A stretch of DNA of 64,000 nt, from NCBI GenBank assembly GCA_009746045.1, contig RPFO01000104.1:2983296-3047295 (forward strand). Direction: 5' to 3'. This DNA comes from Mesostigma viride (lineage: Eukaryota > Streptophyta > Mesostigmatophyceae > Mesostigmatales > Mesostigmataceae). The translations under genes and the position numbers were made by a program. Below are positions 46,605 through 58,100 of this stretch, one piece after another. The notes under the pieces are model-generated. The model did no database searches. It had not been told where the DNA came from and saw nothing but the letters and a program-made list of their open reading frames with translations. Numbering within the stretch: position 1 is the first letter of the stretch; every line of letters begins with the position of its first letter.

Positions 46605-47092
46605 TCCGTGATAGACTAGGCATGAGTGAACATGTGCTACCCAGCTACTAGACGAGACGGGCTCACACCCGGGCAGCCTCCTGGTTTATTTGTCTGTAAT
46701 ATGGACTAAGCAGATGGTACGCAAGGATAGATGGCAAGTTGTTTTGTGATGAAGGAGACCACCCCCAACAAGTCTGTGTGGGCTCCGCGTGTGACCGCGT
46801 ATATATCAAGGAGACAACCAGCGCAGGCCAGAAATCGGGATCCGGACCATGGTTACTAGTAGCTCGGGCCTGCCGTTATCTTGTCCGCGTTTTCGAGTCG
46901 TTCCGAGGATGATGAATAAATGGCATTCATAGCGCGATTCGGGCCGACAGTGGTGCCCACAACCCTGTAACTAGGACCTAGATAGCTCATACTGGTCATC
47001 CATCCCATCCCATGTTTCCCTCCCACTGAGGACTTATGCTCACGTGACGCAGTATGTCACGTGTCTATTAATTAATTAATTAATTAATTAAT
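46605..47092 (+). mobile_element. Retroposon 3' tail (family B) with TTAA end
   Basis: Carries GGGCTCACACCCGGGCAGCC, AAGGATAGATGGCAAG and CCCACTGAGGACTTATGCTC. A terminal hairpin follows (arms CACGTGAC and GTCACGTG, here with a 7-nt loop), then TCTATTAATTAATT repeats. A block at about 46815-46925 (ATCGGGATCCGGACCATGG...) is an insertion relative to the copy at 50825. Confidence 0.8.
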
Positions 47093-47104
47093 CGTTTAGT
47101 TAGA

Positions 47105-47292
47105 CGGGTCTGATTGAGCACCCTAGGGCACAGCTGTGTCATGCCTGACAGTGGCGTGAGGGAAGGGGGGGCTCTCTACCCCCCTACCCGTTGTGCACTC
47201 TCAAGGGATTAAAAGCACTTAGGTGAGCACTCCGTGACTCGATCCCCAACGGGAGCACGTGTTTCTTTTGTTTGATTAATTAATTAATGCAT
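47105..47292 (+). mobile_element. Retroposon 3' end (family A)
   Basis: A copy of the family A end, with GGGATTAAAAGCACTT, GCACTCCGTGACT, CCCCAACGGGAGCAC and TTAATTAATTAAT after it. It sits next to the family B end. Confidence 0.75.
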
Positions 47293-47383
47293 CAGCGACA
47301 TGAAGTATTATACACAACATGCGCATGCATGGAGTTATCATATGCACAGCTCATGCCCCCTGATGCCTAGGCGGCGGCAGCAG

Positions 47384-47777
<394 letters not shown>

Positions 47778-47824
47778 CTTCTTTTATAAATCACGCGTAC
47801 ACAATCAATTTATAGTGCGTTAAT

Positions 47825-47930
47825 AATTAACATGTGCCGGCTCCCGTTGGGGAGTCACAGAGCAGCAGAGCGCCGGCCCTGAGTGTGCACTGTCAGCGTG
47901 AAGGGGGCAGAGACCACCCCCGTCCTTCAT
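47825..47930 (-). mobile_element. Retroposon 3' end (family A), inverted
   Basis: GGCTCCCGTTGGGGAGTCAC and GGGGCAGAGACC identify an inverted family A end. It runs directly into the TGAA array. Confidence 0.7.
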
Positions 47931-48528
47931 CATGAATGAATGAATGAATGAATGAATGAATGAATGAATGAATGAATGAATGAATGAATGAATGAATGAA
48001 TGAATGAATGAATGAATGAATGAATGAATGAATGAATGAATGAATGAATGAATGAATGAATGAATGAATGAATGAATGAATGAATGAATGAATGAATGAA
48101 TGAATGAATGAATGAATGAATGAATGAATGAATGAATGAATGAATGAATGAATGAATGAATGAATGAATGAATGAATGAATGAATGAATGAATGAATGAA
48201 TGAATGAATGAATGAATGAATGAATGAATGAATGAATGAATGAATGAATGAATGAATGAATGAATGAATGAATGAATGAATGAATGAATGAATGAATGAA
48301 TGAATGAATGAATGAATGAATGAATGAATGAATGAATGAATGAATGAATGAATGAATGAATGAATGAATGAATGAATGAATGAATGAATGAATGAATGAA
48401 TGAATGAATGAATGAATGAATGAATGAATGAATGAATGAATGAATGAATGAATGAATGAATGAATGAATGAATGAATGAATGAATGAATGAATGAACGAA
48501 TGAATGAATGAATGAATCAATGAATGAA
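47930..48528. repeat. TGAA tetranucleotide array, about 600 bp
   Basis: About 150 nearly perfect units, with single-base variants only near its right end (48496, 48518). It lies between two inverted family A ends. The Ile-His-Ser-Phe reading on the minus strand is a by-product. Confidence 0.99.
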
Positions 48529-48534
48529 TAATTA

Positions 48535-48750
48535 TTTAAAACACGTGCTCCCGCTGGGGAGTCATGGACTCACGGAGCACTGCTGTAGTGCTTCTTATCG
48601 ATCCCTGTAGCAGTGTATTATGCACAGCAGGAAAAGGGGCAGAGAGAGACCCCACCTTTCCTACATGCCAGAGGCATGCCACAGCAGCAATCGGCCGGAT
48701 ACGATTAAACGATCTGGCGAATTCTAGGTGGGTGCAATAATTAATTAATT
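48535..48750 (-). mobile_element. Retroposon 3' end (family A), inverted
   Basis: ACGTGCTCCCGCTGGGGAGTCATG, with an 8-bp duplication inside the hairpin relative to other copies, then GGGGCAGAGAGAGACC and GCCAGAGGCATGCCACAGC. It begins next to AT-rich ATTATTTAAA. Confidence 0.7.
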
Positions 48751-49140
48751 AATTAGTTACAAGATTGATTAATTAAACACGTGCTCCCGTTGGGGAGTCA
48801 CGGAGCACCGAAGTGCTTATAATCCCTGTGTGTGCACAACAGGAGAAAGGGCAGAGACCCCCAGTCTCCTTCATCATGCCTCAGGCATGCCGCAGCTGTG
48901 ATTCGGGCACGCTAGCTAAACGGACACGCTATCGATCTGGCAATCTGTAGGTGCAATAAGACCCATGTGAGCATGGCATAACAAGGATCGAGCGTGGGCA
49001 AGTATAATCTGATCATAGCCAGGACGTAGCATGGCTGTACAAGGACTAAGCTAAGGCTATGGCTGGTTGTGCACCGTGCGTGAGCGGTGCACGTGACTAG
49101 GTAAGTTGGCACAATAATAAGACCCGCATCCATGGGCAAA
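48751..49140 (-). mobile_element. Retroposon 3' tail (family A), long inverted copy
   Basis: It starts with (TTAA)n, followed by the hairpin, ATAATCCCTGTGTGTGCAC, CAGGAGAAAGGGCAGAGACC, CTCAGGCATGCCGCAGC, GGTGCAATAAGACCCATGTG and GGCTATGGCTGGTTGTGCACC. It matches the reverse complement of 24400-24755 over most of its length. Confidence 0.8.
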
Positions 49141-50020
49141 GCAGGACAAAGGAGAGCATGGGCAAGCAAGCAGAGCGAAGCGATGGACGCAGCATGACTG
49201 GCTGTGCTATTGCTATGCCCTCCCTCATGCCACACGCATGCCACAGGGTGCACAACCGGACCCGTCCGGTCGCCAACGATCAGGACTGCATCCGGGCTGT
49301 GGATGCAAGTATATGACCCGACGTGTGACATTAAACTATGGCAGTATGACCCACTGAGGTGCATTACAAAGGAGACGCGAGCAATGACTGAGTCAGGTGG
49401 TGCTAGGCGAGATATATGCAGCTAAGCTGGCGGATGTACGTCTGATTGCATGGCTACTGGTTAGGCTATAGGCATGCATTGCTACGCTCTACCCTGCATT
49501 GGCGCTGCACGTGGTATTCATTAAGTTATTAATTAAACACGCGCTCCCGTTGGGGAGCACAATAATTCATCCCTGTATGTCACATGCACACTGCGAAAGC
49601 GGGCCGAGATCGACACCTATGTAACTCTTTCCCTCATGCCCGCGGAGGCAAGCCACAGCTGCATTCTAAACTACTCGCGAGGAGAGTCTGGCATAACTGT
49701 GGGTGCTGTAAATTATGCTGAAATGTGTGTGGTGATATGGCGGGGGCATTGTCTGGCACAATGAAACTGTAGACTGAGTGTGCAGGTAGACATGCGGCGG
49801 TGCATATTGGCTGAATTACTATCTAAAGGTAGCCGGTTGTAGGCTGAGCCATACACGGCGCTGCGAAGGCCATGCAGCAGGTGGCTAGGCCGGCCATGCA
49901 GCAATACATCGACATCATGCAACCCTATCGGAACCTAGTGTAGACATCGATCATGGATCGATCCTGCATGTCACAACACTTGTGGTCACGTGGGTGGAAC
50001 CCATAGCTTGCTGTTAATGT
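49141..50020. other. Retroposon-derived sequence, no gene
   Basis: It includes another inverted family A end at about 49515-49660 (CGCTCCCGTTGGGGAGCAC next to TTAATTAA). The rest is mixed and not recognised. Confidence 0.45.
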
Positions 50021-50024
50021 GCAG

Positions 50025-50600
50025 GTCTCCCCGCCCTGTCAGTCGACTTTTTGCTTCTCGGGGGATTGCTTGTGGCGGATGAAGGTGGGCCACAGCTCGC
50101 GACGCTGCTGCTGCTGCGCGGGAGTCAGGCCGTTGTCCAGCGACAATGGGGCCGAGTGCAGAGTCTTGCGCTACCCAAGGAAGCGCACCTTATCCTCTGG
50201 GCCGGGAGTCAAAGGTGAGCAGCACTGGCGGGGGATCAAATGTTCTTGATCGGGGACCGCAAGGGGGGCAGACGGTACCCTCGCAGTGCGATGTCACGCT
50301 TGCCCCCCACACCGGGGGCCGGTGAGCCCCATGCGGGTAAGGAGCGTGCCTGTCAGCTTAGCGTCAAGAGACTCGGCGCATCCTCCCCAAGGTCCATGCA
50401 TGGGAAAGCGACACAGAATCACCCGGCTGCTGCGCGGTCGCGCTCGGTGCAGCCTCCTTGCGCTGGGCATCCAGCTCCTGGAGCTTGGTGGCGATGGTGT
50501 CGGTGGTTGAGGCCGAGCAGGTAGATCGGACCATGGCCAAGCTTGCGCGTGCGCCTGGAATGGCTGGGAGTGCCCAGGTTTGATAAACCCAATTCACACA
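50025..50600 (-). pseudogene. LINE ORF1-like fragments, minus strand
   Basis: Minus-strand reading gives LDNGLTPAQQQQRRELWPTF at about 50140-50070, the same C-terminal ORF1 motif as at 24200. Further upstream (about 50530-50440) it gives TDTIATKLQELDAQRKEAA, matching the middle part of the 22-23 kb copy. The pieces are in different frames and incomplete. Confidence 0.75.
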
Positions 50601-50824
50601 TAGACCAGTTGTGTCACGTGAGCAAAAGTCCTCAGTGGGATGGACATATGGATCGGGATGGACCTAGCTAGCCAGCTGATTTCAAGTTATATGCAAAATT
50701 GCGGGCACCGCAGCCCAAATCGCTATGGTGTCCAGACGAGTTGGGTCACACGTGCTGGCCATACCGACCGGTGTGGGGTTGATATCCTTCCATAACTATC
50801 TGCCACCTATCGACCTTCACGTGG

Positions 50825-51155
50825 ACGTTTTGTGATAGACTCGGCATGGACATGTGCTACACTAGACGTGACGGGCTCACACCCGGGCAGCCTCCTGGTT
50901 TGTCTGTAATATGGAGGCAGATGGTACGCAAGGATAGATGGCAAGTAGTGATGAAGGAGACCACCCCCAAGTCTGTAGGGGCTCCGTGTGTGACCGCGTA
51001 TGGCATTCATAGCGATTCGGGCCGAGGTGCCCACACCCCTGTAACTAGTACCTAGATAGCTTACACCATCCATTCCAACCCATTTTCCCCTCCCACTGAG
51101 GACTTATGCTCACGTGACGCAGTCACGTGTCTATTAATCAATTAATTAATTAATT
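50825..51155 (+). mobile_element. Retroposon 3' tail (family B), best-preserved copy
   Basis: It runs from GACTCGGCATGGACATGTGC to the terminal hairpin CACGTGACGCAGTCACGTG (8-bp perfect arms, 3-nt loop), then TCTATTAATCAATTAATTAA. A piece of the same family lies inverted at about 50600-50660. Confidence 0.82.
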
Positions 51156-51990
51156 AATCGATCTTTACAACTTATCTGCCTCCAAATCACATATGCGGCC
51201 TATGGCCTGGGGCCCATTATACCTCCATCAGCTTGCGCCTTAATTAAAGCGGACGTCTTGAGCGGCCCACCTCACGTACCGTGTAGCATAAGCTATATGC
51301 ATCAGCCTACGTTATGGTACGTATTGCATGGTTGTATTAATTGTACCCACAGTGTTGCGCCCCGGCACCATACAGTGGAGAGAAGCGCTCTGTCCCCTTC
51401 CCACTTGCGGCAGTGAGATTAGCTAAGGCGCCTTCCCTCCTCGTTGTGTAGAGGGTTGAAGGTTCCTTTACTCTGTATTGGCACCCACGTGAGGCAGTCA
51501 CGTGCTTATTAATTAATAATCAATTACCTCCGCCACCAGCTAGCAGTCAGCAGCTGAAAGTATGTCCACTGTTTACCGAGCGGGTTGGGGACCTCTACGT
51601 CGATCAACCACTGAAAAGTGGACCTCTCCCCAGGCTTCCACCCCCACCGGCCCCACGAGTTTTAACGGTTCACCATATGCATGCAAGACGGGTCGTTCGA
51701 GTTTCTTTGGGTATAGCTAGCTGCTCCGCCATCAATCCAACATGTCATGCCCTCCATTGGAGATTGATGAGTAGAGTAGCTGTATGTGACAGGCCGGTAT
51801 AGGCACATGCAGGCTCTTATGCAGTGCTGTCTTGAGTTGCACTAGAATGCTTGGCAAATATCATAGAGTCTACAGGTTGATTATTGGGGCCATAATGTGG
51901 AACTGCTCAGTTCACAGTCGGCCACTAGTTCTATATACCATTAACAATTGTTCTGCCAACAAGGTGGCCAGCTTGAAACGACAGAGACAT
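51156..51990. other. Intergenic, one further family B hairpin
   Basis: CACGTGAGGCAGTCACGTGC followed by TTATTAATTAATAA at about 51485-51520 is another family B end. Nothing else is recognised in this stretch. Confidence 0.5.
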
Positions 51991-51995
51991 TTACA

Positions 51996-52116
51996 TCAGG
52001 GGTTTCGCCTGACCCCCCCGGCTGCCGTTTGCTGGGTGGCATTATCCATCAATGCCTGAAGGATGTTGTCTTGACGCTTCTTGATGCGGCGCGCACGTGC
52101 AGCGTGTCCCCCTCTC
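51996..52116 (-). CDS. WD40-like gene, last exon
   Basis: The acceptor is CTATCAG. The exon encodes [20 protein letters not shown], then [14 protein letters not shown] and a short tail to TGA. TGTAA follows the stop directly. Confidence 0.6.
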
Positions 52117-55100
52117 CTGATAGATGGACGAAAAGAAGGGAAGGAATGCAAACACAGGTAACCCGCCCACAGTTTCAACATAAGTTTTGTGGTGCCCTTC
52201 ATGCGACCTGAACAGCAGCACAGATCTGAAATCATTACGATGGGACGACAGGAAGGTCAAGCAGCAAGCTTGCCTTTTTTCATGACTCTGCTATGGCTTA
52301 CGCCCTGAAACTGATTGGAGGTGAAAAGGGGTACGTGGTGTAATGTATCCATCGAAGCACATCCTGGAAGGCACAAATAATATAGAGGAAGATCTAGGTG
52401 CATGATGAAAAAGGGATGAACCGTGAGCATTGTCTTTGGATGCGATGACCTTGGCGGTGCAAATACAGGCAGACTGTGTGCATCTGTGGCTCAGAAAATA
52501 TGGACGAATGCAATCTGCAAACTCCTGGAACTACACAGGATTCCACAGGACCATCCACCAATCCATCGAATCATCCAGCACGCGTGTTAATGGTCCACTT
52601 TGCGCCGTGCCTGTCGGATCAAGCCCCACTGCTCGGTTGTACCTACCTGCTCGGTTGTGACTACCAAGTACCAACCTCCTAGTCGCATAATCAAATATGA
52701 CTCTAGTTTCCATGCTGCCCTGCTACAGCCATAGTTGAGCGCTGAAGAGAAAAACACCTCACCAGCGTGTCGCAAAAGCTCACCAGCAGCGAAGGCAGCA
52801 CGAAATGCAAGGTGTCCTATTGATCGCGTTGACCCCAGCCAGACCGGAGACTCCACCAGCACGTGTAAACCGTGGGTGACTTTCTTGAGAACGTGACCAG
52901 CACCCTTTCCAAAGACGCACACAACCACCCAGAAAGGCACCCAGCATACCACCACCTCACACTCACAAAGGCTCGCAAAGGTGGCATCCAATATAACAAG
53001 GTGGCAACCAGGTGGCATCCCCCCCACCCCCCCCTGTTGGTACTGGAGCAAGTTCCTTCACCCACTTGTTAGCGATATTCATCGAGATCCGCGACAGCAG
53101 CCCGCGCCCTTCGTCCAGCAAGACCGGCCCCGATGCAACGCTCCCAGGCGAGAACGGCCCATACGCCGACCCCGGTCCACCCCCCCTCCCGCCCCACTAA
53201 ACGCGCTCCTTGGCGTGAACTCCCCGCCCCCCCCTCCCCCCCGATACAGACTTCTCGGGCTCATCCCGTCCCCCCTGCTGGGAGGCGCCCCGGGCGAGCC
53301 AGGCGACCCCGTCGCACCCATGAACCGCACGCGGTTCAGCGTCATCAACGGGCTCATCGGGCTGAGTGGGACGCAGCCGAGGGCGGACAAATCGCCGCCA
53401 CGACCAGCACCGGGCGCCGCAGTCCCCGAGGACCCTTGCGGATGCGCAGCTGTCGGGTTGGCGGTTTGGCGCAGCGTGGTGTTGGGAGCGGTCACGCGGA
53501 CGGCGCGGAGAGAGGCGGGAGGAGGGATGGTCAGGTCGCCGTGCTGGGTGCTGGCATCGGCGGCGTTGATGTTGCTGTTGTCGCGTCCTCCGGTGGCGGC
53601 GAGCTGGGACGCGAATCTCTGCGTCTTGGTGGGCTTGCCTGGAAAACAGTAAGGGGGGAGGAGGTTGGGCAAAGTGAACATGACCTTCAGGAAATAGGTT
53701 TTTCACACCGATTTCGCATGGGAAGAAAAACGGAACGAGAATCTACACTATATGGACACTGCTGTGTAGTACATAGCTTCTGTATACAATAACAAAAGGG
53801 TCACTGTACAGTGTACGATGGCGGGATATTGGGTGGTGGAATGCCATGGATTCCCCGCATGGCGGGTTAGTGGCAGTGAGAGGATGCGTGGGCTGCCCAA
53901 GTCAGACCACTTGATTTACAAAAGGACAGTAAGCCCTAAGCACTAGGCTGCAAGTCCAAGACCCCACGCCCTACTCCCTAAGCCCTAAACAGACAGGCGT
54001 CTCATCTCATGTAAAAACATAGCCAAGCTTTATTGCTTGCGCAATCTTTGTTGCTCAGCACACCCCGAAATTTGTTGCAGGCAGGTAACGTTCATTATAC
54101 CCCTATACATCCACTATGCCACTATCATAAGGCATCGAGCTAGTATATTGCTACCATGGGGACTTATGGTACTTTGTTATAGAGCAAGATGAATTCCAGT
54201 CTGCCTCGGCCATGGAGGGAATCCCATCCAGCCACTAATATAGGTTGAGGGCGTTGAGATGACCCAGCCATATTCAGCCGGGTGTAGTAATTATGATCTC
54301 TCCCTCTTTTTCTCTGCCCTTCAAGTTTATGAGGCCTACATCAGCGAGACAAATATTTACGAGACCGCATGCGAGACATAACTATCCAGGCCAGCCCGCA
54401 TTCACGTCCTCCCTGTGGTTACCTGAGAAGTCCAGTTGGCCAATGAATGCTGTTAAGTCCAAGCATCCTTTGGAGGTGTGACCATACTACAATGCCAAGT
54501 CCAAGCATCCTTTGGAGGTGTGACCATACTACAATACCAAGTCCAAGCATCCTTTGGAGGTGTGACCATACTACAATGCCAAGTCCAAGCATCCTTTGGA
54601 GGTGTGACCATACTACAATGCCAAGTCCAAGCATCCTTTGGAGGTGTGACCATACTACAATGCCAAGTCCAAGCATCCTTTGGAGGTGTGACCATAGTAC
54701 AATACCAAGTCCAAGCATCCTTTGGAGGTGTGACCATACTACAATACCAAGTCCAAGCATCCTTTGGAGGTGTGACCATACTACAATACCAAGTCCAAGC
54801 ATCCTTTGGAGGTGTGACCATACTACAATACCAAGTCCAAGCATCCTTTGGAGGTGTGACCATAGTACAATACCAAGTCCAAGCATCCTTTGGAGGTGTG
54901 ACCATACTACAATACCAAGTCCAAGCATCCTTTGGAGGTGTGACCATACTACAATACCAAGTCCAAGCATCCTTTGGAGGTGTGACCATACTACAATACC
55001 AAGTCCAAGCATCCTTTGCAGGTGTGATGCGCCGGATCAACAGGCTGGGAAAAGTGTGCTGACGTTTGACACAATACGGGCTTATGTACGACGTACAGGA

Positions 55101-58100
55101 AAATACGGTGCAGAGCAAATACCACAAATTCCAGAATCGTACCCCTTGAAGGCGTACTTCTATCTACCTTGTGAAGTCCAGGCTAGGCTGACCAGCCAGC
55201 AGGGGGTCATGAAAAACAAAAATGGTGTGCAGGCCGCTTCATGACACCAGGGAGGGGGGGGGGGGGGGGCATAGGAGGGTGAAGTGAGGGGTGGTGGTGG
55301 GATGATTGGCAGGGTGCAATGCGAGGGGTACTGGGGTAACATACCCTTGGGCGCGTGGGGGCTCGCTTGTGTGTGGCTGCGTGAAGACGGCAAGGCATCC
55401 CCCTCCTTCTCTTGCAGCATACGCTCCAGCATCTGGACGAGAAAATGGGGAGCGAGGCATGTAGGCTTGGATAAGCGAGTTGTGCAGAGCACAAGAGGAA
55501 CAAGCCATAATACTGTTTCTCGTGCTAACGCTAGCGGGTTCTCGTGCTGCAGCGAATAAATGAATACGCAGAGCTTGACAGGAACAAGCCGTAATACCGT
55601 AATCACCTGATGTATGTGAATATAATCATAATCATGAATCATGGCGAATCCCGTGCCGTCGTGCGCAAGAGTGAGGTCCTACGGCTTCGCAAGACAACCG
55701 CCTTGGGGGGTTGGACTCCAAAATGCTGTCTCATGCTGCAGCATCACTCTGAAGCGAGCCTACACTGCGCGATGCATGTTTCCTACTGCGCCATGTTGGC
55801 ACCACCTTCCAGGGACGTCGCAGCCTACGGCCTCGCATGGCAACGTCCCCTAAGGCGGGTGGACTAACGATTATTTCAGGCGGCTGGATTCCAATTATTT
55901 CATACCATGGCTAGCGGTGGGCCACCAGGACTACGGCTTTGCAAGGAACCCCTTTTCAGGGCTGGATAGACTTATTCAATATGATATTGGGGTTAGCTTC
56001 CGGTCATGTTGGCTGGAGCGCACAAAGAGGGCGGTAAGAGACGGAAGGGGCACAGACGAGGGGCATGCGACAAAGGGAGGCCCGGATGATTACGCTGTAC
56101 AGATGGAGGCGGCATTGACACACACATGAGTGCTCCCACCAAGGAGCCGACGGACAAGAAACGAACTAACCGTGAGCCTTTGGGGGAGCACAAACCGGTA
56201 CGATTCGTGCCTTGAATATGAGGAAATACAGAATGACAATCTATATCCAGAACTCTTTAGTAGTAAGGCAAGTTTAGATAACGGCATATGCTGAGAAAGC
56301 AGCTAAGCTATGACATAGCTATATCATTTGGTCCGGATTCTCCCGATGTCTGGCCTGCGCTGGTTGTCTCCTTGATATCGTGTGGCTATAACAGTCACTT
56401 CCTTTTACCACGGAGTCTGATAAATCCCAGCGTGACGCAACAGCATGCTGTCAGTCATCAGTAGCACCGACCAACACTTAGTTCCCACCCACCAGGCTGC
56501 GCCGGGGCGCCACCGGCTGCGGCACATGCGGCGGGTGCAGCATCTTGGATATCTGCACCAAGTCAAACGCAAGCAACGAGCTGGCGGTCGGCAGATTAGG
56601 GGGGATGTCGGCAGCCACTCCGGTCGTCGCCGCCCCGGCCGGCTTGCTCTCACCCTCGGCGCCACCAGCACCACCGCTGCCTCCGCCACCTGGCCGGACG
56701 GCGCCAGCCACAATCAGCTCTACGATTGACGAGGACGTTGAGGTGGGCAGGGAGAGGCTGTTCATTGCCTGCAGGGTGGTCAGTGGGATCTCGGACGCGT
56801 GGCGGAGGCTGGTCTCAAACGGTCCCAGCTGCACCGAGGGAGCAAACGCGACTTGGCGGCCGCCACCCCCGCCACCGCCACCACCCCCGCCACCGCCACC
56901 ATCATTGGCCTTGGAATTGTCGTTGCTGAAGTCATCGCTGTTGTCGCTATTGCTGGCATCCGGGGGGGGAGACGGCAACAAATCCCCCGCGGACGAGTGC
57001 AGGTCCAAGTCGATGACGAGCAGACGAGGCTCGAGGGGGGAGGGGGAGCACGACAGCGATGACGTGGTGGCGCTAGCGGGTGGTGCATCGGTCTGGGTGC
57101 CGCTGGCATCCGTCACCGGCGCCGCAGGTCTCCTGCCCTCGAGGCAGATGACAGCCTGCGGTCCAGAAGGGGGCACAGGGGGGAGATGGGGGAGAAAACG
57201 GAGAAGGTGGAGGCGGGGGGGGCGGGGAATGGAGAAGGGGAGGGGGTGGGGAGATTTGGGGAGAAGGGGGAGAGGGGGAGAGGGGGAGAGGGGAGAGGGG
57301 GGAGAGGGGGAGAGGGGGAGAGGGGGGAGAGGGGGAGAGGGGAGAGGGGGAGAGGGGGAGAGGGGGAGAGGGAGAGGGGAGGGGGAGAGGGGAGAGGGGG
57401 AGAGGGGGAGAGGGGAGAGGGGAGAGGGGGAGAGGGGAGAGGGGGAGAGGGGGAGAGGGGCGAGAGGGGCGAGAGGGGCGAGAGGGCGAGAGGGGCGAGA
57501 GGGGCGAGAGGGGGAGAGGGGCGAGAGGGGGAGAGGGGGAGAGGGGGAGAGGGGGAGAGGGGGAGAGGGGGGAGAGGGGGGAGAGGGTGGAGAGGGTGGA
57601 GAGGGTGGAGAGGGTGGAGAGGGTGGAGAGGGTGGAGAGGGTGGAGAGGGTGGAGAGGGGGAGAGGGTGGAGAGGGTGGAGAGGGTGGAGAGGGTGGAGA
57701 GGGTGGAGAGGGTGGAGAGGGTGGAGAGGGGGAGAGGGTGGAGAGGGTGGAGAGGGTGGAGAGGGGGAGAGGGGGGAGAGGGGGAGAGGGCGGAGAGGGG
57801 GAGAGGGAGGAGAGGGAGGAGAGGGGGAGAGGGGGAGAGGGGGAGAGGGGGGAGAGGGGGGAGAGGGGGGAGAGGGGGAGAGGGGGAGAGGGGGAGAGGG
57901 GGAGAGGGGGAGAGGGAGGAGAGGGGGAGAGGGGGGAGAGGGGGGAGAGGGGGGAGAGGGGGAGAGGGGGGAGAGGGGGGAGAGGGGAGCGAGAGAGGAA
58001 GGGATTTTAGGAGAGGGAGGATGGATGCCATGCCTTGCTATATCCAGCTCATCAGAAAATGATTTTTATCTTTATCAAACATGCTCAAATAGTTTTGTAT

